DNA from: Runella sp. SP2
GTDB lineage: Bacteria > Bacteroidota > Bacteroidia > Cytophagales > Spirosomataceae
Reading direction: 5' to 3'
DNA: 64,000 nt
Assembly: GCF_003711225.1 (NCBI RefSeq)
Contig: NZ_CP031030.1
Location: forward strand, 6,933,501 to 6,997,500
Shown here one piece after another: positions 16,657 through 26,244 of this stretch. A program made the translations under genes and the position numbers. A model generated the notes under the pieces. The model saw only the letters and a list, made by a program, of their open reading frames with translations. It was not told where the DNA came from and did not search any database. Numbering within the stretch: the first letter of the stretch is position 1; every line of letters starts with the position of its first letter.

Positions 16657-19600
16657 TTAGAACCCAACCTGAATACCCAACATGTAAGTAGTAGGTTTAG
16701 GGTAGTTGTGCCAAATCATCCCTTGTGAGAAAGCACTGTTACCGTCTCCTTGGTTGGTTGGCGTAACTTCTGGGTCACCAACAATCTTGTCTTTCAATGC
16801 CAAGAAGAAGTTTTGGGTAGTAGCATACACTCTTAGACGGCTCAACTTCAATTTGCTTGTTACGTGGCTAGGAACTGTGTAGCCCAACAAGAGGTTTCTA
16901 CCACGAAGGAACGAACCATCTTTGATCCACCATGAGTCAACGTTAGTTACGTAACCTGCGCGTGTGTCACGGATTTCAGCAATCATCGAGTTTTGGTTTT
17001 GTGGAGTCCATGCGCCCAATACCGAAGTATAGCTGTTTGCCAATGCCTGACGGTCTTCACTTGCGTGAAGGTTCATCATCATAACGTCGTTTCCGTACGA
17101 GAATTGAAGCTCAAGTGTAAGGTCGAAGTTATTATAACGGAACGTGTTTGTCATTGCACCCCATGATTTAGGGCTACCATTTCCGATGATGCTACGGTCA
17201 GCGTCAGTAATGGCTTTGTCACCGTTTACGTCAAGGTACTTGATGTCACCTGGAAGAACTGTCAAACCGTTACGGTAACTAGTGTATTTAGCCGCTTCTT
17301 CGCGCTCTGACTCGCTCCATACGCCCAAACGAGTAAGTCCCCAGAACGAACCTACTGGCTCGCCGATACGGATGACGTTGGTTGGGTTAGTAAAGTTAGG
17401 ACCACCTACGTTGAAAATGTCTGAAGGCGTTGCCAACGAAAGTACTTTATTGCGGTTAAATGAGATGTTGAAAGTTGTATTCCACTGGAATCCACCACGG
17501 TCGATGTTTACAGTGTTGATACCAAGTTCCAATCCTTTATTTTGCATCGAACCAACGTTTTTACGGATAGTTGCATAGCCGCTTGTACGTGGTACAGGAG
17601 CATCCAAAAGCATGTCAGTTGTCTTACGGTAGTAGTAGTCAGCTTCGATTGATACTTTTCCTTTGAAAAGCGAAATCTCCGCACCTACGTCAGCTTGAGC
17701 TGTTTTTTCCCAACGCAAGTCTGGGTTAGCCAAACGAGAAAGACCTGTTCCAGCTACGCGAGCATCGCCGTAAATAGTAGCATAGTTAGAGCTTAAAAGA
17801 GACAAAGAAGAGTAAGCTGGGATTTCTGAGTTACCTGTCAAACCGAAGCTAGTACGTAGTTTCAAATTAGAAATCACGGCATTGTTTTTCAAGAAATCTT
17901 CTTCAGAAACACGCCATGCCAACGCTCCTGATGGGAAGAAGGCAAACTTATGGTTTTCCCCGAATTTCGACGAACCGTCGGCACGTCCAGTAAGTGTTAC
18001 CAAGTATTTGTTGGCCAATGAGTAGTTGATACGTCCAAAGTATGAGTTAAACGCAAAACGAGACGCTCCTGAGCCTACGCCTGGGTTGGTAGCACCCGCA
18101 CCCAAGTTATTAAATTCAAAATAATCGGTTGCGAAGTTGTTGATGCTGGCACTCATAGAGAAGAGGTTCGTTTCTTGCCACGAAATCCCCAAAAGGGCTG
18201 TCAACGAGTGCTTGTCACCAAACTGTTTGTTGTACGTCAAGTAGTTTTCCAACGACCAGAAGCTTTCTTTACGGTTGCTGGTAGAGGCGTTACCGTTACC
18301 ACCGATGTTGAGCGTACGCGTTTGTGACTGGTTGTTTTCTTGTGTTTGCACGTTGATACCAAATACTGTACGCATTTCAAGACCTTTGGCAAGGTTGATG
18401 TTTGAGTACATGCTTCCTATCGTAGTTTGGGTATTTAGGATATACTTACGACCCATCAAACGGTGCAACGAACTCATGGTTCCTTCGGCGTATGGATAAT
18501 CGCGGTTGTTGGCATACGTTCCGTCAGCATATTTAGTAGGCATGAACGGGAAGTCTTCCACAATCTGCCGAGCTACGGCATCACCTTGATCGACAATGTT
18601 TTCGCTTTGGTTATTGTAGCTCAATGTACCCCCAACTTTCAACCATTTTTTGATTTGATCGTCGATGGTAAAACGTCCAGAATAACGCTTCATGTACGAA
18701 GTTTTGAGAAGTCCTTGGTCGTCGCGATAGCCCAATGAGAATGAGTACTGCGTGCGCTCGTTACCACCGCTGAAACCCAACTGATGGTTTTGTGAAAGGC
18801 TATTTTGTGACGTTTCTTTGAACCAATCAGTGTCGTAAAGTGGGTTACCGTTGCTATCAAAGATACGTGGATCTGTGCGGCGGAGTTTAGGGTTTAAGTA
18901 AGCCCATCTTCCTGCTGCCCAACCTGCTGGGTCATATTTTGCCATGTTTGCCCATGCCAAATCTTCAACGGCAAGGTATTCTTTGGCGTTGAGTACTTGA
19001 GGACGGTTTGGCCCGATGGTGTTTACGCTGAAATCAGCATTGTAGGTAACAGTACCTTCGCCTGCTTTTCCTTTTTTTGTCGTTACCAAGATAACCCCGT
19101 TGGCGCCACGTGCCCCGTAAATCGCCGTCGAAGAAGCATCTTTCAATACTTCTACCGACACGATGTCGTTCGGGTTGATATAGTCAATTGCCGAGCTAAA
19201 CTGGTTTTGGTTTCCTTGTGGAAGCATCACCCCGTCCACTACATAAAGTGGGTTGTTTGACGAGTTGATTGAGCTAAAACCACGAACACGAATCGTAGTA
19301 CGACCACCTGGGCGACCAGAGTTGGTGTTTACTTGTACCCCTGGCATACGTCCCGAAAGGGCTTGCGTCAACGACGGAGCAGGGCGCTCCATAAGTTGCT
19401 CGGCTTTTACCGAACCTACGGCACCTGTTAAGTCAGATTTCTTCAAAGTACCATAACCGATAACGACGATTTCTTCAAGTACTTTGCTGTCCACTTTCAT
19501 GGTCAGGTTGAGCACATTTTGGTTGCCGACTGCTACCTCTTGTGGCTCATAACCAACAAAAGAGAGAACCAATGTTGCTCTTTCAGGTACATCAAGTTTG

Positions 19601-19875
19601 AACTGACCGTTTGCGTCAGTTACAGTTCCTTTTTGACTTCCTTTAATGACGATGCTAACCCCTGGAAGAGGACTGTTGGTTTCATCCACAACTTTACCTG
19701 TGATGGCCTTGTCCACAGCAGTTGCTTCAACAAGAATGGCGTGATTCCGCGTTGGCATCCCTGCTACAGGAGCTGCATAAGCGAAATGGAGGCAGGAGAG
19801 AGACAATAGGAGGGGCGCCGAAGAATTTCGTGCCATCCTAACAACCCGCCGATGTGGTTGTAGTTTTCTTTTCAT
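16657..19875 (-). CDS. susC: SusC/RagA-family TonB-dependent outer-membrane transporter
   Basis: 1072-residue TonB-dependent receptor. After a signal peptide it has a carboxypeptidase-regulatory-like domain (ITGKVVDETNSPLPGVSIVI, about 58-130), then the plug with SDLTGAVGSVKAEQL (about 147), and the SusC signature VEVLKDASSTAIYGARGANG followed by VILVTTKKGK (about 238-268). The rest is a 22-strand barrel ending in an aromatic-terminated strand (MLGIQVGF). Forms a complex with the adjacent SusD for energised uptake of oligosaccharides or peptides. No ECF sigma, anti-sigma or hybrid two-component regulator adjoins the pair, and the plug lacks an N-terminal STN domain, consistent with that. Confidence 0.96.
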   Translation of the reverse strand: MKRKLQPHRRVVRMARNSSAPLLLSLSCLHFAYAAPVAGMPTRNHAILVEATAVDKAITGKVVDETNSPLPGVSIVIKGSQKGTVTDANGQFKLDVPERATLVLSFVGYEPQEVAVGNQNVLNLTMKVDSKVLEEIVVIGYGTLKKSDLTGAVGSVKAEQLMERPAPSLTQALSGRMPGVQVNTNSGRPGGRTTIRVRGFSSINSSNNPLYVVDGVMLPQGNQNQFSSAIDYINPNDIVSVEVLKDASSTAIYGARGANGVILVTTKKGKAGEGTVTYNADFSVNTIGPNRPQVLNAKEYLAVEDLAWANMAKYDPAGWAAGRWAYLNPKLRRTDPRIFDSNGNPLYDTDWFKETSQNSLSQNHQLGFSGGNERTQYSFSLGYRDDQGLLKTSYMKRYSGRFTIDDQIKKWLKVGGTLSYNNQSENIVDQGDAVARQIVEDFPFMPTKYADGTYANNRDYPYAEGTMSSLHRLMGRKYILNTQTTIGSMYSNINLAKGLEMRTVFGINVQTQENNQSQTRTLNIGGNGNASTSNRKESFWSLENYLTYNKQFGDKHSLTALLGISWQETNLFSMSASINNFATDYFEFNNLGAGATNPGVGSGASRFAFNSYFGRINYSLANKYLVTLTGRADGSSKFGENHKFAFFPSGALAWRVSEEDFLKNNAVISNLKLRTSFGLTGNSEIPAYSSLSLLSSNYATIYGDARVAGTGLSRLANPDLRWEKTAQADVGAEISLFKGKVSIEADYYYRKTTDMLLDAPVPRTSGYATIRKNVGSMQNKGLELGINTVNIDRGGFQWNTTFNISFNRNKVLSLATPSDIFNVGGPNFTNPTNVIRIGEPVGSFWGLTRLGVWSESEREEAAKYTSYRNGLTVLPGDIKYLDVNGDKAITDADRSIIGNGSPKSWGAMTNTFRYNNFDLTLELQFSYGNDVMMMNLHASEDRQALANSYTSVLGAWTPQNQNSMIAEIRDTRAGYVTNVDSWWIKDGSFLRGRNLLLGYTVPSHVTSKLKLSRLRVYATTQNFFLALKDKIVGDPEVTPTNQGDGNSAFSQGMIWHNYPKPTTYMLGIQVGF

Positions 19876-20558
19876 ACAAGTTAGAATTCTTTGCTGGTGT
19901 GAGCAGCGTTTAGGGTGGAAAATAGGTTAAAGATATAAACTATCACCTCATACAAGGGGTAAGTCTAGGCAAACTACTCTATTGTTTTATAAAAAAAGTG
20001 TTAATTGATATAAGTATAATTTAATAATTTTATTAACTGTATGTCTTTTTATTTTCTTCTTATTTTGCCTATTTTAAAAATTTTATGCTTTGGTGGACGC
20101 AGCCATGTTTTGGTATAAATGGTATAAGAATAGAAAGGATAGGTCAAGAAAGTATATTGTTGTAGCTTATTTTGATGGGGTTTTGGATGTATTTTGGCTA
20201 CAACACCTAGAGTAGAATAAACAAAAATTAACGTCGAGTGTGATATTTTAGATTTAGTTACTCAAAAATATGTCTTTTAGTGAGTAAAAATATATAGCAT
20301 TTTTTGCAAATAAATATTGCATTTTTTGCAAATTACTAGTGCGGGCTGGCTTACTAATAGTTAAAATCTATAATATTGTACAGAGCGAGAGTAAAACAGA
20401 TGAAATATACAGTAGAAAAAGGTTTTGAAGAAAGTAAATTTTGCTAAAATTGAAAATGACATTAGATAGTATATGTCTTATAATTCGCATTTGTATAAAA
20501 CAATGGCCTAGTCAAAAAATAGTGTTATATTGATTTTTAACTAAATACAATCACTGTT
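19876..20558. other. Long AT-rich divergent intergenic region upstream of susC
   Basis: 683 bases without a credible gene, between susC (-) and the thioredoxin-fold gene (+). It must hold both promoters. The clearest feature is a direct repeat at 20297-20333; no consensus Bacteroidota promoter pair was found. Confidence 0.6.
20297..20333. promoter_or_regulatory. Direct repeat, possible operator
   Basis: GCATTTTTTGCAAAT occurs at 20297-20311 and again, identical, at 20319-20333. The 22-bp period is about two helical turns, so a regulator could bind both on one face. About 420 bp upstream of susC and 225 bp upstream of the gene at 20559. Confidence 0.45.
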
Positions 20559-22007
20559 ATGAGAGTGAGCTTTGTCCTGTTGGGGTTTTTAATAGCATTT
20601 ATTAGGGGGCATCTCAACGCCCAAGTGTCGATAGTGAAAATTCAATTAGAAACTCCCGAAAAAGATGGAAGGATGGTGAGTATGCCCAATAGCCAGGGTG
20701 TTCAGAGGATTGTTATGGTACAGGAAGGACAAACAGCTGTTCGTGCAGTGGATTCGACGGGGTATTTAGTAACGTATCAGTTTCAACAGATGAAGAAGGC
20801 GGACTTGAAGTTCATTAGCTTTTTTAAGGATAAAACGACCTTAACAATGCAAAATGTGTTTCTCCACTCTAATGATACACTTGTATGTTTGGAAAGGAAA
20901 GGACGGTTGATTTTTGAAAAAGGGTCAGCGGTTGATATCAATCGTTTTTTACAAAAATATTTACTGTTGGAGCGGGATTCGTTGCAGCGTCGGCCGTTGA
21001 TGCGGAATGTTTCGGAAGAAATATACAGGAATCTCATGCGAGACATTGCCGATCGACAGTGGGCGGAGTATCAGGGGTTTCAAAGTAGGCAAGACGAATC
21101 TCAAAATGCGTTTGTTCAAGCAGCTATCGAAAGCCAGTATTATCATCGAGTTGTGTTTTATAATGCGACCAAAGATTGGAGAGATGATATGTTTGATGAC
21201 TTGCAAAGAATACGACAAGTTGAGAGTAGTCCCAAAAAATACCAAGAAGGTCTCACTCCCCGATTGAAGTTATACATTGTTCCGCATGAAGACGCGTGGA
21301 TGTCGCCTAACTATCGAAGGGCACTGTTGTCGTTTTTGGGAGAAAAGTACGTGGTAGATGAACTTTCGCATAAGGAGCCCTCAAAGATGATGGATTTTTA
21401 TAATGATGTAGATAAAGCCCTAGCTAATTTACCCAAGACGCGCGAAGAAACCCTGAATTTGGCATTGGCAGAAAAGGGTTTTTGGGTTGCGGAGTCAGAG
21501 AAAGGTGCTTTTATTGAACGTTTTGAGCGAGATTTTCCACAGTCAAAGCATTTGTCCGGTATTAAAATGCGGTATTGGAAGAATACACCAATGGTAGTAG
21601 GAACTCAAATCCCCTCGTTACCTGCCTTGAACCAAGATAGCACATCGACGACACTTCAACGTCTTGCGGGCAAGAAGACCCTCTTATTACTTTGGAATAC
21701 GTGGGAAGATAGTTGCCAAGCGGCACTTACTGCATTTGGGACGTTAGGACAAAAAATAAAAAATGTTCAGTTGGCTACGCTTTGTTCCAAGAATCGTTTT
21801 GAAAGTTGGAAAAATGCCCTGCGCAACTATCCATTCAATAAGCCCAGCGAGTTTCATTTTTATGCTGATTATCTCATAGGAGATGTGCTAGAGGCAGTTT
21901 TTACGACTAAGCGTCCTCTGTTAATTTTATTGGATGAAAAAGGGCGATATGTAGAGTCGGGAAGTCTATTTGACAGTCAGAAAATAAGCCGATGGCTGAA
22001 AGAGTAG
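20559..22007 (+). CDS. TlpA-like thioredoxin-fold protein lacking the CxxC motif
   Basis: 482-residue secreted protein with signal peptide (FVLLGFLIAFIRGHLNAQ). The N-terminal two thirds is a mostly helical region unlike any family I recognise. From about residue 355 it reads as an AhpC/TlpA thioredoxin fold: LAGKKTLLLLWNTWEDSC, then a strand about LATLCSKN and the cis-proline-region strand TTKRPLLILLDEKGRYV. Where TlpA proteins have WCxxC, this one has WEDSC, so only one cysteine remains and the disulfide chemistry is probably lost. The divergent promoter region shared with susC and its lack of close downstream partner hint at a role tied to the outer membrane uptake pair, but this is conjecture. 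Confidence 0.65.
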   Translation: MRVSFVLLGFLIAFIRGHLNAQVSIVKIQLETPEKDGRMVSMPNSQGVQRIVMVQEGQTAVRAVDSTGYLVTYQFQQMKKADLKFISFFKDKTTLTMQNVFLHSNDTLVCLERKGRLIFEKGSAVDINRFLQKYLLLERDSLQRRPLMRNVSEEIYRNLMRDIADRQWAEYQGFQSRQDESQNAFVQAAIESQYYHRVVFYNATKDWRDDMFDDLQRIRQVESSPKKYQEGLTPRLKLYIVPHEDAWMSPNYRRALLSFLGEKYVVDELSHKEPSKMMDFYNDVDKALANLPKTREETLNLALAEKGFWVAESEKGAFIERFERDFPQSKHLSGIKMRYWKNTPMVVGTQIPSLPALNQDSTSTTLQRLAGKKTLLLLWNTWEDSCQAALTAFGTLGQKIKNVQLATLCSKNRFESWKNALRNYPFNKPSEFHFYADYLIGDVLEAVFTTKRPLLILLDEKGRYVESGSLFDSQKISRWLKE

Positions 22008-22045
22008 CGACTTACCAAGTTTTCAAGCACTTGGTAAGTCGCTAC
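22004..22045. repeat. 17-bp perfect palindrome between convergent genes
   Basis: GTAGCGACTTACCAAGT (22004-22020) and its exact reverse complement (22029-22045) with an 8-base loop. The left arm includes the TAG stop codon of the upstream gene. No T-run follows, though it may still end both convergent transcripts. Confidence 0.75.
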
Positions 22046-22053
22046 GCAATAAA

Positions 22054-24159
22054 TTATAGCTTTTTCAAAAAGAAAGCCGCAATGGCTTTGTTGACGTTGA
22101 CTTGATTTTGATGTTTCATAAAGTGGTGGGTATCATCGACAATCACTAGGGTTTCGAGGTAAATGTTTTTGTCTTCTAATCGGCGAACGAGGTCGGTACT
22201 TTGGCTAAAGCGTACATTACGGTCGTCGTCGCCGTGAATGATAAGTACGGGCGATTTCCACGTATCCATATAGGCAATGGGGGATGATTTCCAAGCTGTT
22301 TCGAGGGCATATTGGGCATCGGGCGCGCGGTCGTATTGGTCGGGAAGCACTAGGTTACGCGTTCGCTCGATGGTGCGGTCGTGTACCCCATGAATGTCAA
22401 CTCCTACGGCAAAAAGCTGCGAATCTTTGCCAAGAGCCATCGCGGTCAGAAATCCACCATACGAGCCACCATATACCCCAATTCGCTTAGAATCCACTTG
22501 GCTTTGTTTAGCGAGCCATTCGCCTGCGGCCTTGATGTCAGTGTATTCCGAAGCACCATAACTGCCTCCGTTTTTGGGGTTATGAAACTCAAATCCGTAC
22601 CCAATTCCCAAACGGTAATTGACCGAAAGAACCACAAATCCCAAACTTGCCAAGTACTGATTCATGGCGTAGGCATTGGCATAGTAGTCAGAATAATGCC
22701 AGCCAAGGAGCATTTGGCGAGGCGGTCCGCCGTGGATATAGACAATCGCTGGTTTTTTGGAAGGACCTCCTGCTTTTTCAAAAAGTTGCGCATGAACAGT
22801 AAAGCCATCGGGGGTTTTGTACGTAACTTGTTTGGGCGTAACTAATGCAGAAGCGGGATATTGAGTTGGAAGCTTATCGGCGGCTATGAGCTGAGGAGTG
22901 GAATTGGGAGTAAGAGTAAGCACGTGTGGCATAGGTGGCCGTTGTGGAGTAGCGCCAATGAATGCTATCGTTGTGCCATCACCAGTTAAAACAGGTGACC
23001 ATTCCAATCCTGAGCCTGGAGTAACGACTTGCATATCGGCGCGGTCAACGGATACTTTTACTACGTGGCGGCGGTCGATGTCGAGCGGGTCAGTACCTGC
23101 ATTGGCCGAAAATAACAGCGTTTTTTTGTCAGAACTCAGTTGAATGTGTTCACACATAAAATTGCCAGGAGTAAGCAAAAGAGGTGTACCGCCCGATTCA
23201 GTCAACGAGTACAGGTGCGGCCAGCCGTCGTGGTACGCTAAAAAGACAATTCGGTTAGCAGCCCAGTGTAAATTGGTCGTACCGTGGGTGGTAGGGATGG
23301 TGCCGTTTAGGCGCTTGGGCGATGTCCAGATAGGCGTGGTTTTGCCCGTGGTAAAATCAAAGGTAAGAATCGACCACAGATTTGGGCGGCGGGCCAAAAT
23401 AGAATCTGGTTTCCCGCCGAGACCGTTGGTGCGAACAAAGGCCAATTTCTGTCCGTCGGGCGACCAGCGTGGCGATTGGTCACGTTTGAATTGCGGGTCA
23501 ATCCACCGAATAGGCGTTTGGGCATCGGTATAGACACCAATAAACTGGTGATCGGTACGATTGGATTGAAAGGCAATGCGGCTACCGTCGGGCGACCAAA
23601 CGGGCGTACTATTGGTGCCACGGGCGGTAAAAAGAACCGTAGCAGGTGCGGTACCGTCGATGGGTACGGTATAAATTTGCCCCCCTCTACTGTAAGCTAC
23701 TTTATCACTTTTGGGAGAAATGACGGGGTTTTCGCCTTCGCCCAGCGATTTGGGCTCGCCTCCCGAAAAAGGAATACTCCATACTTGAACTTTGGTAGGC
23801 GTGGTATTAAAGCTTGGGTTGACGGGGAGATCGTCGTTCCAGTTAGAACCGTGGTCGCCCCCGCGAACATAAATAACCCATTTCCCGTCGGCCGAAATCG
23901 CCACACTGCTCAGTTCTTGCCCATCGTCTTGAAGATAATTGGTGAGGCGACGAGCGGTAAACGTTGGCCCTTCGGCGACGTAAATGTTGCGTTGCCCTTG
24001 TTCGTTAAAAGCCCAAGTAATGCGAGAGCCTGTGGCGGAGGCCGTTAATTCACTGGGAAATGGATACGCTTTGAGGGCGTCCATGTCAAGTTGTTGGGCA
24101 AAAAGGGCCATCCAGCCACCCAAAATGAGGTGAATAAAGAGGGTGTAGAAAAATTTCAT
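22054..24159 (-). CDS. S9 prolyl-oligopeptidase-family peptidase
   Basis: 701-residue secreted serine peptidase (signal peptide FIHLILGGWMALFAQ). N-terminal beta-propeller with WD40-like/TolB-type repeats: SADGKWVIYVRGG, SPKSDKVAYSRGG, SPDGSRIAFQSNRTD, SPDGQKLAFVRTN. C-terminal alpha/beta hydrolase (from about 450): oxyanion region YIHGGPPRQM, nucleophile in GVYGGSYGGF (about 567), acid in HGDDDRN (about 645), histidine in DDTHHFM (about 677). It resembles the DPP/acylaminoacyl-peptidase branch (S9B/S9C). Likely periplasmic and cleaves short peptides. Monocistronic by spacing. Confidence 0.92.
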   Translation of the reverse strand: MKFFYTLFIHLILGGWMALFAQQLDMDALKAYPFPSELTASATGSRITWAFNEQGQRNIYVAEGPTFTARRLTNYLQDDGQELSSVAISADGKWVIYVRGGDHGSNWNDDLPVNPSFNTTPTKVQVWSIPFSGGEPKSLGEGENPVISPKSDKVAYSRGGQIYTVPIDGTAPATVLFTARGTNSTPVWSPDGSRIAFQSNRTDHQFIGVYTDAQTPIRWIDPQFKRDQSPRWSPDGQKLAFVRTNGLGGKPDSILARRPNLWSILTFDFTTGKTTPIWTSPKRLNGTIPTTHGTTNLHWAANRIVFLAYHDGWPHLYSLTESGGTPLLLTPGNFMCEHIQLSSDKKTLLFSANAGTDPLDIDRRHVVKVSVDRADMQVVTPGSGLEWSPVLTGDGTTIAFIGATPQRPPMPHVLTLTPNSTPQLIAADKLPTQYPASALVTPKQVTYKTPDGFTVHAQLFEKAGGPSKKPAIVYIHGGPPRQMLLGWHYSDYYANAYAMNQYLASLGFVVLSVNYRLGIGYGFEFHNPKNGGSYGASEYTDIKAAGEWLAKQSQVDSKRIGVYGGSYGGFLTAMALGKDSQLFAVGVDIHGVHDRTIERTRNLVLPDQYDRAPDAQYALETAWKSSPIAYMDTWKSPVLIIHGDDDRNVRFSQSTDLVRRLEDKNIYLETLVIVDDTHHFMKHQNQVNVNKAIAAFFLKKL

Positions 24160-24307
24160 ACGATTAGGTTTGTGATGTTTTCAAATGTACAAAATAAAGT
24201 AGTAGCATCGGAGGTAAATTCGACCCTTTGGGAGGTAGTATGCGTAGCGGCTTTGCTGTATTTTAAAAATTAACCCGTATTTTTCGGACTTATATGTCAC
24301 CAAACTG

Positions 24308-25702
24308 ATGAAAACGTTTCAAGTCATTTCTCCTGTCGATGGCTCGGTTTATTTAGAACGCGAGTACGTTACAGCTTCCCACATCGAAACAGTATTAACT
24401 ACTGCCAAAGCTGCCCAAAAAGCATGGAAAGCCGTTCCTCTGTCGGAACGTATTGCCATTTGTGAACGAGCAGTTGCTTATTTTATCGAACACGCCGACG
24501 CCATCGGTACTGAGCTAACGTGGCAGATGGGGCGTCCTATTGCTTATACGCCCAACGAAATCCGTCGAGGTTTTCAGGAGCGTGCGCGATATATGATGCA
24601 ATCCGCTATCGGAGCCTTGTCTGATGTTCCAGTGTCCGAAAAAGAAGGTTTTCAGCGTTTTATCCGCCGCGAAGCCCTGGGGACAGTCTTTGTCGTGGCT
24701 CCTTGGAACTACCCCTATTTGACTTCGGTCAATGTGGTTATTCCTGCTTTGTTGTCTGGAAATACCGTCATCCTAAAACATGCTCAGCAAACACCTCTTT
24801 GCGCCGAGCGCTACGCCGAAGCGTTCAAAGCGGCGGGTTTGCCAGAAGGCGTGTTCCAATATATTCATACAACCCACGACTACGTAGCACGAATCATCGC
24901 CGATTCTCGCGTTGATTTTGTCGCATTTACGGGTTCGGTATCGGGTGGGCACGCTGTGCAGCGAGCAGCGGCGGAGCGTTTTATTGCAACAGGCTTAGAG
25001 CTTGGCGGGAAAGATCCAGCCTACGTTCGAGCGGATGCTAACTTAGCGTTTGCGGTTGAGAATCTTGTGGACGGTGCTTTGTTCAATTCGGGGCAGTCAT
25101 GCTGCGGAATTGAGCGTATTTATGTCCACGAAAAAGTCTATGACGAGTTTGTACACGGTGCGGTGGACTTAGTCAACAAATACATTTTAGGTAATCCGTT
25201 TGACGCAGGCACTCACCTTGGCCCAATGGTGCGTACGTCGGCGGCGGAGTTTGTGCGTGAGCAAATCCGCGAAGCGGTAAGCCAAGGTGCAGATGCACTG
25301 ATTGACCCTTCACTGTTCCCAAGCAATCAGGTAGGGACTCCTTATTTAGCACCTCAGTTGCTGGTCAACGTCAACCACTCGATGCGTATTATGACGGAAG
25401 AAACGTTTGGGCCTGCCGTCGGAATTATGAAAGTAAGCAGCGATGAAGAGGCGATTGCGTTGATGAATGACAGTGACTACGGGCTTACGGCGTCGGTGTG
25501 GACGGGAGATGCGGATGCGGCACTTTTCATTGGCAATCAGATAGAAACAGGTACGTGGTTTATGAATCGTTGCGATTATCTCGACCCAGAATTGGCATGG
25601 ACAGGGGTGAAGGATTCGGGGCGTGGTTGTACTTTGTCGGCCTTAGGTTACGAAGCCCTTACACGACCAAAGTCGTTCCATTTGCGCGTGGGAGGGTTTT
25701 AA
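24308..25702 (+). CDS. NAD(P)-dependent aldehyde dehydrogenase
   Basis: 464-residue aldehyde dehydrogenase of the succinate-semialdehyde-like group. Motifs: VVAPWNYPY (about 136), cofactor-binding AFTGSVSGG (about 209), general base glutamate in LELGGKDP (about 232), catalytic cysteine in NSGQSCCGIERI (about 261), and EETFGPAVGIM (about 363). Shorter than the typical 480-500 but with all catalytic elements. The two adjacent cysteines (SCCG) at the active site occur in some members. Substrate cannot be fixed from sequence. The neighbouring genes give no pathway hint. Confidence 0.9.
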   Translation: MKTFQVISPVDGSVYLEREYVTASHIETVLTTAKAAQKAWKAVPLSERIAICERAVAYFIEHADAIGTELTWQMGRPIAYTPNEIRRGFQERARYMMQSAIGALSDVPVSEKEGFQRFIRREALGTVFVVAPWNYPYLTSVNVVIPALLSGNTVILKHAQQTPLCAERYAEAFKAAGLPEGVFQYIHTTHDYVARIIADSRVDFVAFTGSVSGGHAVQRAAAERFIATGLELGGKDPAYVRADANLAFAVENLVDGALFNSGQSCCGIERIYVHEKVYDEFVHGAVDLVNKYILGNPFDAGTHLGPMVRTSAAEFVREQIREAVSQGADALIDPSLFPSNQVGTPYLAPQLLVNVNHSMRIMTEETFGPAVGIMKVSSDEEAIALMNDSDYGLTASVWTGDADAALFIGNQIETGTWFMNRCDYLDPELAWTGVKDSGRGCTLSALGYEALTRPKSFHLRVGGF

Positions 25703-25749
25703 GTGGTAGGTAGGTGAGCAGCAGCATATCACGAAAGTATAGCATCTTT

Positions 25750-25842
25750 AGCCCTGATTTTGAGTATATTGATATGAAAAGTCAGGGCTGAAGCCTCGTT
25801 GGTATTTCTTATTTTAGCGACCCCAGTCTAAAGACATGGGGT
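25750..25842. repeat. Pair of short hairpins, REP-like
   Basis: First hairpin: AGCCCTGATTTT (25750-25761) with AAAGTCAGGGCT (25778-25789), one G-U pair, 16-base loop. Second: ACCCCAGTCT (25820-25829) with AGACATGGGGT (25832-25842), one bulged A. The two small, unrelated stems fill the gap upstream of the antitoxin gene. Confidence 0.5.
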
Positions 25843-25863
25843 TAAAAGAGGGTTAGTGATAAA

Positions 25864-26229
25864 ATGTCAAAAACAACTTCTATGAACCACGTTTTGAGAA
25901 CAGAAAGAGATTATGACGTTGCTCTTCGTCGAATTGATCAAATTTTTGATGCAGCTCCAGGTACGCCAGAAGGTGACGAAGCTGAGTTACTTGTAGTTTT
26001 AATAAAAGATTATGAAAATAAATATCATCCTGTTCTACCTCCTGATCCAATTGAAGCAATAAAATTGACATTGGAAGAAAGAGGAATGAAAGCAAAAGAT
26101 TTGGTAGGACTCATTGGTTCTAAAGGATATGTATCGCAAATACTAAACCGAAAAAAACCACTAACGGCTGAAATAATGCGGATATTGAATCGACAATTAG
26201 GAATTCCTGCTGACATTTTACTTTCGTAG
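25864..26229 (+). CDS. higA: HigA-type antitoxin / XRE-family regulator, orphan
   Basis: 121-residue protein matching the COG5499 HigA-like group: N-terminal acidic helix with YDVALRRIDQIFDAAPGTPEGDE-like spacing (about 17-40), then LLVVLIKDYENKYHP (about 42-57), and a C-terminal helix-turn-helix (IKLTLEERGMKAKDLVGLIG, SKGYVSQILNRKKPLT, about 65-105). Normally this antitoxin follows a HigB mRNA-interferase gene. Here the 160 bases upstream hold only two hairpins and no open frame, and downstream is an unrelated secreted protein, so it appears orphan. It may repress its own promoter or protect against a toxin elsewhere. Confidence 0.8.
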   Translation: MSKTTSMNHVLRTERDYDVALRRIDQIFDAAPGTPEGDEAELLVVLIKDYENKYHPVLPPDPIEAIKLTLEERGMKAKDLVGLIGSKGYVSQILNRKKPLTAEIMRILNRQLGIPADILLS

Positions 26230-26244
26230 CCACAACAAGTCTTT

